This document shows, piece after piece, positions 1 to 5,434 of a stretch of DNA of 9,090 bases; position 1 is the first letter of the stretch, and each line of letters begins with the position of its first letter. The notes under the pieces are model-generated. The model was not told the origin of the DNA, searched no databases, and saw only the letters and a list, made by a program, of their open reading frames with translations. The position numbers and the translations under genes are program-made. Origin of the DNA: RGIG8775 sp045537235 (lineage in GTDB: Bacteria; Bacillota; Clostridia; Oscillospirales; CAG-272). The stretch is from NCBI GenBank assembly GCA_045537235.1, contig JAZSPB010000038.1:1-9090 (forward strand), given 5' to 3'.

Positions 1-48
1 CCTCGGTCGTGACGTTCGGTCACAAAAAAAGATAAACGGCTGATGTCC

Positions 49-245
49 GCCTGCGGGCGGGGGGGAGGTCGCTTTTTTGAAAAAAAGCTCCGCAAAAAAA
101 TTTTCTATTGCGCCCTTGGTAAAATTTGAGCGAACATACTGCACCACATGGGGGTCCGCTATGTTCGCACAAACTACAAAAAGGGCGCAATAGAAAAGTT
201 TTTGCGGAGCTTTTTTCAAAAAGCGACCTCCCGCGCCCGCAGGCG
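49..245. repeat. 197-bp long hairpin (imperfect inverted repeat) downstream of the DUF436 gene
   Basis: The left arm (49-138) and right arm (160-245) are reverse complements over nearly their whole length, around a 21-nt loop (139-159). Matching blocks include CGCCTGCGGGCG at the outer ends, GGAGGTCGC, AGCTCCGC, TTTTCTATTGCGCCCTT, and GCGAACATA facing TATGTTCGC at the loop. Differences are mainly homopolymer length changes plus one diverged patch near 116-129. Each arm also contains a local palindrome (GCTTTTTTGAAAAAAAGC at 71-88). The right arm ends 7 bp from the stop codon of the DUF436 gene, so its transcript could fold here. The T-runs lie inside the stem rather than after it, so it is not a standard intrinsic terminator. 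No target-site duplication is evident. It could be a MITE-like element or a transcript-end hairpin. The only other structure in 1-48 is a 5-bp hairpin at 9-23. Confidence 0.85.
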
Positions 246-252
246 CCACGAG

Positions 253-801
253 TCAAGCTTCTTCGGGATAGACAGCGCGGGAGCCGCCGATGTATTTGGG
301 GCGAGTTCTTGCGCAGAGGATGTTAGCCATACCGATGGTTTTGACGGAGAGGCGGACGGGGACAGCCACACGTCGCAAATGCATACCGATCAGAGTTCCG
401 CCGATATCGATACCTGCGTTGGCAGAGACGGACTCAACTGCCACGGGGGACTTGAAATTTTCATAGGCAGTGGTCGCGAAGGAGCCGCCTGCCTTGGGCA
501 TGGGGCGAACCGAAACGGGTTCAAGTCCGTGTGCCTCGGCGTACGCACGTTCGACGATCAAGGCACGATTGAGGTGCTCGCAGCATTGAGCGGCGAGGTA
601 GATTCCCTTCTCTGCGAGGATGGGAGCCAAGGCATTGTAGACCGCCTTTGCGGCATCAAGGCTGGAGCCTTTTCCGATTTTTTCGCCTACGATCTCGGAG
701 GAGGAGCATCCGATCACGAGAAGGTCGCCGGACGAAAGACCGGCTATGTCGATTAGCTCGCGCACGGCGAGTTCGGTTTGGGTTTTGATGGTTTCTAACA
801 T
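253..801 (-). CDS. ywlG: DUF436 / UPF0340 family protein (YwlG-like, TIGR01440)
   Basis: The 182-residue protein matches the usual length of the UPF0340/YwlG family, which is conserved in Firmicutes and has no established biochemical function. Family-type motifs are visible: VIGCSSSEIVGE (residues 29-40), AAQCCEHLNRALIVE (70-84), PKAGGSFATTAYE (102-114) and a C-terminal RPKYIGGSRAVY segment (167-178). No signal peptide or membrane segment is seen, so it is probably cytoplasmic. The ATG at 801 was chosen because the family begins just ahead of the TELAVREL helix and because AAGGAAG precedes it at normal spacing; the longer frame upstream is proline-rich, low-complexity sequence. It is monocistronic here, with a promoter at 903-931 and a long hairpin just past its stop. 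The Cys-Cys and CSSSE motifs could suggest a nucleotide or metal role, but that is speculation. The family call is firm; the function is unknown. Confidence 0.9.
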   Translation of the reverse strand: MLETIKTQTELAVRELIDIAGLSSGDLLVIGCSSSEIVGEKIGKGSSLDAAKAVYNALAPILAEKGIYLAAQCCEHLNRALIVERAYAEAHGLEPVSVRPMPKAGGSFATTAYENFKSPVAVESVSANAGIDIGGTLIGMHLRRVAVPVRLSVKTIGMANILCARTRPKYIGGSRAVYPEEA

Positions 802-902
802 ATGATTCACTTCCTTATTTTTTGATGGGGAAAAAGGGGGGATGGGGGGCATGGATGCCGCCCGTGCAAATTGCAAAGGTTGGGGTTTTTCATTGACATT
901 AT

Positions 903-931
903 ATTATACACCTTTTTTTTCAAAAGTGCAA
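903..931 (-). promoter_or_regulatory. Sigma-A type promoter for the DUF436 gene
   Basis: Read on the minus strand, TTGCAC (931-926) is followed after exactly 17 bp by TATAAT (908-903), with an A-rich spacer. The -10 box is a perfect consensus and the -35 matches 4 of 6. Transcription would begin near 896, giving a leader of about 95 nt before the ATG at 801. That leader contains a GC-rich hairpin (844-863, 8-bp stem with one mismatch, 4-nt loop) and C-runs ahead of the ribosome-binding site. It is the only good promoter between this gene and the large palindrome upstream. Confidence 0.8.
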
Positions 932-1119
932 CTGTTTTTTTGAAGAAATTGGGAGGTGGGAGGAAAGATATGGAAATGACGTTGTGTGCTGATCCTTCGC
1001 AGGGTGGGTGTTGCTTCTTGGCTGGTCCAAGAGAAGTAGGAGTTGCTTCGCACCTCCCCGAAGAAACGACCTTTCGCACAGCCGATTGCTGCACAGCCCG
1101 ATTCACGTTTTCACTGTCC

Positions 1120-1392
1120 CTCGTTTCACGTTGGATCGTTAGCGGAGCGGTGCCATGCGTTACTTGGGGCTATAGACATAGAGAACACATAATTCGCTTG
1201 TTTCCTCTGTCGTTCGCTTTACGTTGAATCGCTAGAGGAAGGGTGCCATGCGTTACTTGGAGCTATAGACGTGGGGAACACATAATTCGCTTGTTTCCTC
1301 TGTCGTTCGCTTTACGTTGAATCGTTAGAGGAGGGTGCTATACCTTGCTTGGGGCTATAGACGTAGGAAATCACATAAATCGTCGATTTCCT
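1120..1392 (+). repeat. Left-arm tandem array, three ~93-bp units
   Basis: Three head-to-tail units lie inside the left arm of the large palindrome. Their GGTGCCATGCG-type anchors start at 1151, 1244 and 1336 (the third reads TGCTATACC), giving periods of 93 and 92 bp. Each unit contains CTTGGGGCTATAGACGT or a close variant and then TTTCCTCTGTCG. Units 1 and 2 share a perfectly identical 49-bp stretch (1183-1231 and 1276-1324), which points to tandem duplication. The left-arm units carry TTACGTTGAATCG-type sequence that the right arm lacks. Confidence 0.85.
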
Positions 1393-1447
1393 CTGTCGCT
1401 CGATTGGCATAGATTTCGAACCTACACGTCTACAGTCCCACCAACAT

Positions 1448-1668
1448 ATGGCACCTCTCTTCTAACAAGTCTGCGTAAAACGAACGATAGAGAAAATAAA
1501 CAATTTGTGTAACTCCCTACGTCTATAGCCCCAAGTAACGCATGGCACCTCTCTTCTAACAAGTCTGCGTAAAACGAACGACAGAGAAAATCAACGATTT
1601 AAGCGATTCCCTACGTCTATAGCCCCAAGCCGCGCATGGCACCCCTCCTCTAACGATCCAACGTGAAG
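1448..1668 (-). repeat. Right-arm tandem array, three ~94-bp units in inverted orientation
   Basis: These are inverted counterparts of the left-arm units. The GGCA ends of their anchors fall at 1453, 1547 and 1641, a period of 94 bp. The two inner units share a perfectly identical 40-bp stretch (1448-1487 and 1542-1581) that includes AACAAGTCTGCGTAAAACGA, a variant absent from the left arm. The outermost unit (up to 1668) instead matches left unit 1, with TAACGATCCAACGTGAA. The arms therefore share an ancestral outer unit but have each amplified or homogenised their own inner units. Confidence 0.85.
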
Positions 1669-1807
1669 CGAGGGACAGTGAAAACGTGAATCGGGCTGTG
1701 CAGCAATCGGCTGTGCACCAAAAGGTCGTTTCTTCGGTTCCTTCTTTGGACCAGCAAAGAAGGAACATCACCCAGCGAAGGTTTAGCACACAACGTCATT
1801 TCCATAT

Positions 1808-1832
1808 CCCCCCTCCCCTTCCCCCCCGCCCC
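1808..1832 (-). other. Candidate G-quadruplex tract downstream of the operon terminator
   Basis: On the minus strand four G-runs of 4, 7, 4 and 6 residues follow one another with linkers of only 1, 2 and 1 nt (plus-strand C-runs at 1808-1813, 1815-1818, 1821-1827 and 1829-1832). This fits the classic quadruplex pattern well, and the C-rich strand is i-motif-like. A small hairpin, GCCCC-TCC-GGGGC (1828-1840), partly overlaps it. It lies just beyond the T-tract of the terminator, so only read-through RNA would contain it. Folding is inferred from pattern only. Confidence 0.5.
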
Positions 1833-1842
1833 TCCGGGGCAC

Positions 1843-1874
1843 AAAAAAAAGATGCCCCCCAAAGGAGAGCATCT
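1843..1874 (-). terminator. Intrinsic terminator of the rpiR-baiN-cmk-plsC-ispH/rpsA operon
   Basis: On the minus strand, 11 nt after the ispH-rpsA stop codon, AGATGCTCTCC (1874-1864) pairs with GGGGGGCATCT (1860-1850) around a TTT loop. The 11-bp stem includes two G-U pairs. An uninterrupted run of T residues follows (1850-1843). This is a textbook rho-independent terminator. Confidence 0.9.
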
Positions 1875-1884
1875 CAAAAAACCA

Positions 1885-3936
1885 TTATTCAGCAACATCC
1901 TCAGCAGGAGCCTCTTCAGCCACTGCCTCATCCACAACAGCCTCATCCTCAGGCATAGCCTCTTCTTCAGCCTGCGCCTCATCAAGAAGTACGCGAATGG
2001 AAAGGCTAACCTTCTGATTATCATCATCGATATCGATGATCTTAGCATCTACAACCTGACCAAGCTCAAGCTCGTCGGCAGGCTTTGCGATGCGCTTCTG
2101 GGCGATCTGAGAAATGTGGATCAGTCCGTCAACACCGTCAACGATCTCGGCAAATGCGCCGAAGGGCATCATGTTCACGATCTTTACAGCAACGACATCA
2201 CCGATGTTGTATGTATTTCTGAAAATAACCCAAGGATTGGTGTCTTCGGTCTTGTAGCCAAGAGAAATACGCTTCTTCTCGGCATCGAAGCTCTTAACGA
2301 ATACCGTGATCTCCTCACCGATGGAAACCACCTCTGCGGGGCTCTTGATACGCTTCCAGGAAAGCTCGGTTGCGTGTACCATTCCGTCAACACCGCCAAG
2401 ATCTACGAATGCGCCGTAGCTGGTCATGCTCTTGACCTTACCGGTATACTGCTTGCCTTCCTCGATGGTTGCCCAGAACTCGGCCTCGCGAGCCTTCTGC
2501 TCCTCACGGAGAACCACACGGATGGAACCGATGGCCTTCTTGCCGTAGTCCTTGACCTCGATGACCTTCAGGCGCTGGGTGGTACCCACAAGAGCATTCA
2601 TGTCGCCGCCCATGGGAACGCCGGACTGCGATGCGGGGATAAATACGCGGACAGAATCCACGATGGCAACCACGCCGCCCTTTACAGCGGAAGTGATCTT
2701 ACCCTCAACGATGTCACCGTTCTGGCTTGCTTCCACGATCTTGATCCAGTTCTTGTCGGAATCAACGCGCTTTTTGGAAAGCTCGGCAACGCCCTCTACA
2801 TCGCTTACGCGAATCACGAACGCGTCCACGCTGTCACCGACCTTGAACTGCTCGGTGAGCTTTACAGAAGGATCGTCGGTAATCTGCTCGGACTTGATAA
2901 TGCCGGTGACTTTAGTGCCAACATCAAGCTGCAACTCGGTATCGGTAACATGGGTTACGATTCCGGTAACGGTGTCTCCTGTATTTAAAGTTTTGAATGA
3001 TTCGTCGAGCATTTGGGCAAAGTTTTCTTGTTCACTCATTTTCCTATAAACCTCCTCTATTATGTCACTGGGGGTCGACGCCCCGGCGACAATTCCCACT
3101 TTTTCGTGGGTATATATGTTCGGATCCAAGCCACTCAATTCCGACGCCGACTCGATTCGGGCGGTGATCGGACAATGTGCCTCGCAGATATCCGCGAGCT
3201 TGGCGGTGTTGGAGCTTTCGCGTCCCCCCACCACGATCATCACATCGCTCTCCTTGGCCAGTGCCTCGGCTTCGAGCTGTCTTTTTTCCGTAACACTACA
3301 TATTGTATCAAAAATAATCGGATTTGTACAGAGTTTTTTGATAAATTTTTGAGTTTTTTTCCACTTCGACAAATTATAAGTGGTTTGAAGGGCAAAAATC
3401 GGAGTTTTTTTATTCAAATTGCACAAATCGCCTTTTTCGACCGCCTCGCAAAATCTCTCCGGGCTGTCAAAAACATACTTTTCTCCCGAAAAATAACTCA
3501 TGATCCCCACCACCTCGGGGTGCTTTTCGTCACCGAAAAGGATGAACATTTTGTCCTCGCCCGAGTTTTCCGCGGCGATGCGGTGGATCTTCTTGACCAA
3601 GGGGCAGGTGCAGTCCTCATAGGAGAAATGGGGGTACCTTTGAGCCAACTCCGCCAACTGTGCCTCGGTCTCTCGCGGGATACCGTGCGCGCGGATAAAC
3701 AGCTTTTGGGGTCGCTCGGGGGTGGCTTCGGCGGCAAGCTCGACCATCTCATCAAGGGTGACAGATCGAACGCCTTTCTCGGTCAAACGGTCATTGTACA
3801 CCGCATTGTGGATCAAATGCCCCAGCGTGAACAGCCGCGCGGTGCCGCCTTGCAAAAGGGATTCCTCCAGCTTGTCGGCCGCACGTTTAACACCAAAGCA
3901 AAAGCCCGCATTTTCGGCAACCGTTACTTTTCGCAT
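1885..3936 (-). CDS. ispH: Bifunctional 4-hydroxy-3-methylbut-2-enyl diphosphate reductase / S1 RNA-binding protein (IspH-RpsA fusion)
   Basis: The 683-residue fusion carries IspH at about residues 1-300, four S1 domains (about 318-387, 405-475, 493-562 and 577-648) and an acidic Ala/Glu tail (651-683). IspH is the [4Fe-4S] enzyme that reduces HMBPP to IPP and DMAPP, the last MEP-pathway step. The expected cluster cysteines are present: C13 (GFCFGVKRA), C111 (CTCPLV) and C213 (DTICSVTEKRQ). Substrate-pocket motifs are also present: HN at 43-44, RAHGI (82-86), HPEVVG (139-144), LQTTY (183-187), SSNT (241-244) and GAST (285-288). S1 domains 3 and 4 show strong GxxxxxxxYGAFV- and PFGAF-type strands with DGLIHIS-like loops; domains 1 and 2 are more divergent. 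Such fusions are known in Clostridia and may bind mRNA like ribosomal protein S1. The ATG at 3936 has a GGAG upstream, inside the end of plsC (13-nt overlap). The frame is intact and a terminator follows. Confidence 0.96.
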   Translation of the reverse strand: MRKVTVAENAGFCFGVKRAADKLEESLLQGGTARLFTLGHLIHNAVYNDRLTEKGVRSVTLDEMVELAAEATPERPQKLFIRAHGIPRETEAQLAELAQRYPHFSYEDCTCPLVKKIHRIAAENSGEDKMFILFGDEKHPEVVGIMSYFSGEKYVFDSPERFCEAVEKGDLCNLNKKTPIFALQTTYNLSKWKKTQKFIKKLCTNPIIFDTICSVTEKRQLEAEALAKESDVMIVVGGRESSNTAKLADICEAHCPITARIESASELSGLDPNIYTHEKVGIVAGASTPSDIIEEVYRKMSEQENFAQMLDESFKTLNTGDTVTGIVTHVTDTELQLDVGTKVTGIIKSEQITDDPSVKLTEQFKVGDSVDAFVIRVSDVEGVAELSKKRVDSDKNWIKIVEASQNGDIVEGKITSAVKGGVVAIVDSVRVFIPASQSGVPMGGDMNALVGTTQRLKVIEVKDYGKKAIGSIRVVLREEQKAREAEFWATIEEGKQYTGKVKSMTSYGAFVDLGGVDGMVHATELSWKRIKSPAEVVSIGEEITVFVKSFDAEKKRISLGYKTEDTNPWVIFRNTYNIGDVVAVKIVNMMPFGAFAEIVDGVDGLIHISQIAQKRIAKPADELELGQVVDAKIIDIDDDNQKVSLSIRVLLDEAQAEEEAMPEDEAVVDEAVAEEAPAEDVAE

Positions 3937-4580
3937 TTGCTCAGCTCCTCTCCCAGTGTACAGACGCGATCAAAGATATCGTTGGAAATTCTGGCATACT
4001 CCCCCTTCTCCTCCGCGTTGTAAGCAAAATCGGCAAAGGGGACGGGACGACCGATGACCACGGTGGTCTTGCGGAACAGCTTGGGGGTGTTGTCCTTGCG
4101 GTGGATGAACACGGGAACCACGGTGGCATTGGCATGATAGGCGATCATGGCCGCGCCGTTGCGCACCGTCGTGGCACGGGGATCCTCCCCCGGATGTCGG
4201 GTACCTTGCGGAAACATTCCCACGCACTTCCCTTGCTCAAGAAGCCTGATGGAGTGCTTGACCGCCCCCACATCACCGCCGCGACGATCGACGGGAAATC
4301 CGCCCAAGGAGCGCATGAGCCACGACAGAACGGGAATTTTAAACAGCTCCTTCTTGCCCATAAAGCAAACTTGATGCTCCATCGCGGCGGTAAGCACAAC
4401 GGGATCGGACGCCGAGATGTGGTTAGAGCACACCAAAAAGCCGCCCGTTTCCGGCTCATTTTCCCGTCCGACCACGCGGATACGGAAGATCAGCCGCACG
4501 ATGCCGCCGAAGGTGAAGCAAATAAATCGATGAAATCGGGAATTTCCGCTTTTTTTATTGGGTTGCTTTTTTTCTCTCAT
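3924..4580 (-). CDS. plsC: 1-acyl-sn-glycerol-3-phosphate acyltransferase (PlsC family)
   Basis: The 218-residue LPLAT-superfamily protein is predicted to acylate lysophosphatidic acid to phosphatidic acid at the membrane. The acyltransferase motifs appear in order: motif I NHISASDP with catalytic H54 and D59 (HX4D), motif II GGFPVDR (93-99), motif III FPQGTR (123-128) and motif IV VVPVFI (154-159). A hydrophobic stretch at about 20-35 (FICFTFGGIVRLIF) behind a lysine/arginine-rich N-terminus may act as the membrane anchor. Motif III has Q125 where the textbook motif has Glu (FPEGTR). This variant may be tolerated in some Gram-positive relatives, but substrate preference could differ. Its ATG overlaps the cmk stop in an ATGA quartet (4577-4580), and its own end overlaps the ispH start by 13 nt, so translation is probably coupled on both sides. 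Family assignment is firm; exact acyl donor and acceptor are inferred. Confidence 0.94.
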   Translation of the reverse strand: MREKKQPNKKSGNSRFHRFICFTFGGIVRLIFRIRVVGRENEPETGGFLVCSNHISASDPVVLTAAMEHQVCFMGKKELFKIPVLSWLMRSLGGFPVDRRGGDVGAVKHSIRLLEQGKCVGMFPQGTRHPGEDPRATTVRNGAAMIAYHANATVVPVFIHRKDNTPKLFRKTTVVIGRPVPFADFAYNAEEKGEYARISNDIFDRVCTLGEELSKCEK

Positions 4581-5251
4581 TTCTTTTCCGCCAATTTTTC
4601 GTTTATGATCTTCAGCGCCGCCTCCAAGGTTTCCTCGACCGTGAAGCCCGAGTTGTCCAGCATAACGGCATCGGGTGCGGGGATCGCGGGGGCTACGGCG
4701 CGGTTTTTATCATTGTTGTCGCGCTCGGTCATATCGGCCAGCACCTCCTCAAAGGTAGTCTCGATCCCCTTCTCGCGAAGCTCCAGCAAACGGCGCTCGG
4801 CGCGGCACTCATTGGACGCGGTAAGGAAGATCTTGACCTCGGCGTCGGGAAGGATGACCGTTCCGATATCCCGTCCGTCCATCACCACGCTGTTGGCACG
4901 GGCAATCGAACGCTGGGTCTCCAAAAGAAATTCACGCACGGTGGGAATGGCGGACACCGCCGACGCGTACATGGAAATTTCTGGCTCGCGGATGCGATCG
5001 CCCAAATTCTCGCCGTTGAGATACACACACTGAGTGCCGTTTTCGTACTTGACCTCGATGTGAATTTCGGGCAGGATCGCGGTCACTGCCGCGCCGTCCT
5101 TGGGGTCGATGCCGCGAGAGCGGACAAAATAGCCGATGGTGCGATACAACGCACCCGTATCGACATAAACGATGCTTAAGGTTTTTGCCAAAGCCTTTGC
5201 GATACTGCTTTTCCCGGCACCGCTGGGACCGTCGATTGCGATTTTAAACAT
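4577..5251 (-). CDS. cmk: (d)CMP kinase
   Basis: The 224-residue cytoplasmic cytidylate kinase phosphorylates CMP and dCMP with ATP, feeding CTP/dCTP pools and recycling the CMP released by phospholipid synthesis. The P-loop is GPSGAGKSS (8-16). Nucleotide-binding DTGALYRT (31-38) and MDGRDIGT (124-131, with R127 and D128) are typical of the bacterial Cmk family. The lid-type motif ERDNNDKNR (176-184) holds the expected R and D residues. Length matches the family. The ATG at 5249-5251 is preceded by AAGGAG with 9-nt spacing, the clearest ribosome-binding site in the operon, as expected for the first gene after a 183-bp gap. It ends in an ATGA overlap with plsC. Pairing cmk with plsC and ispH-rpsA is a common clostridial arrangement, and in many other bacteria cmk lies directly before rpsA. 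Confidence 0.97.
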   Translation of the reverse strand: MFKIAIDGPSGAGKSSIAKALAKTLSIVYVDTGALYRTIGYFVRSRGIDPKDGAAVTAILPEIHIEVKYENGTQCVYLNGENLGDRIREPEISMYASAVSAIPTVREFLLETQRSIARANSVVMDGRDIGTVILPDAEVKIFLTASNECRAERRLLELREKGIETTFEEVLADMTERDNNDKNRAVAPAIPAPDAVMLDNSGFTVEETLEAALKIINEKLAEKK

Positions 5252-5341
5252 TTTTGGATTCTCCTTTTCAGTTGTTTTTTGGGGAGTTCTTGTTTGATTG
5301 CTTGGAAGATGGGATTCTACGAGGAAGGCGGAAATGAAAGG

Positions 5342-5397
5342 CTTTGCCGGACATCACCCGACAAAGTTTTCGCACAAGACGTTATTTCTTCGTCTTG
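5342..5397. other. Two consecutive hairpins in the baiN-cmk gap
   Basis: The 183-bp gap (5252-5434) contains two stem-loops. Hairpin A pairs 5342-5350 with 5358-5366 (CTTTGCCGG / CCGACAAAG; one G-T-type mismatch). Hairpin B pairs CAAGACG (5375-5381) with CGTCTTG (5391-5397) around a 9-nt loop. In the direction of operon transcription neither is followed by a T-run, so read-through into cmk is expected. They could be an RNA processing or stability element, or a remnant repeat. I see no convincing promoter and no recognisable riboswitch or T-box. Confidence 0.5.
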
Positions 5398-5434
5398 CAA
5401 AAAGCCGAAACGAGCCACCCTTCTTCCCCATACT

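Larger units (their letters stand above)
951..1832. repeat. Large diverged palindrome with multi-unit arms (core 967-1808)
   Basis: This block between the ispH-rpsA terminator and the DUF436 promoter is one giant inverted repeat. The ends match perfectly over 24 bp (967-990 with 1785-1808), and an inner block matches perfectly over 48 bp (1076-1123 with 1669-1716). Pairing then continues inward through three ~93-bp units per arm to an apex near 1370-1420. G-rich tracts flank both ends on the outward strand (951-963 on plus; 1808-1832 on minus). Both arms keep a local stem-loop with a CTGGT loop: 1014-1036 on the left, and a perfect 12-bp stem at 1737-1766 on the right. By eye the arms differ at roughly a fifth of positions with many small indels, so this is not a fresh duplication or a simple assembly artefact. 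No open frame is conserved between arms. No transposase, target duplication or RNA family is recognised. Confidence 0.9.

Noticed and set aside
9..23. GTGAC-GTTCG-GTCAC hairpin as a terminator
   Set aside because: On plus it is followed by A residues, and on minus the T-run precedes rather than follows the stem; the stem is only 5 bp.
893..898. TTGACA on the plus strand as a rightward -35 box
   Set aside because: No -10-like sequence lies 16-18 bp downstream (it falls in a T-run), and the site overlaps the better minus-strand promoter.
871..1227. Open frame across the left arm of the large palindrome, with a similar peptide readable from the right arm (minus strand 1556-1789)
   Set aside because: The shared peptide segments lie in one frame in the left arm but in two different frames in the right arm, so non-triplet indels separate them. 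Composition is odd and no good ribosome-binding site is seen. The similarity follows from the DNA repeat, not from coding selection.
1120..1668. CRISPR-like array (regular ~93-bp spacing)
   Set aside because: Whole units are similar with no short invariant repeat alternating with unrelated spacers, the orientation flips at the centre, and no cas genes are present.
1852..2988. Long plus-strand open frame (378 codons) opposite ispH-rpsA
   Set aside because: It is antisense to a well-supported conserved gene, has no ribosome-binding site and no recognisable protein; it is a codon-bias shadow.
3013..4023. Long plus-strand open frame (336 codons) opposite ispH and plsC
   Set aside because: Same reasoning: it is fully antisense to conserved genes on the other strand and has no family features.
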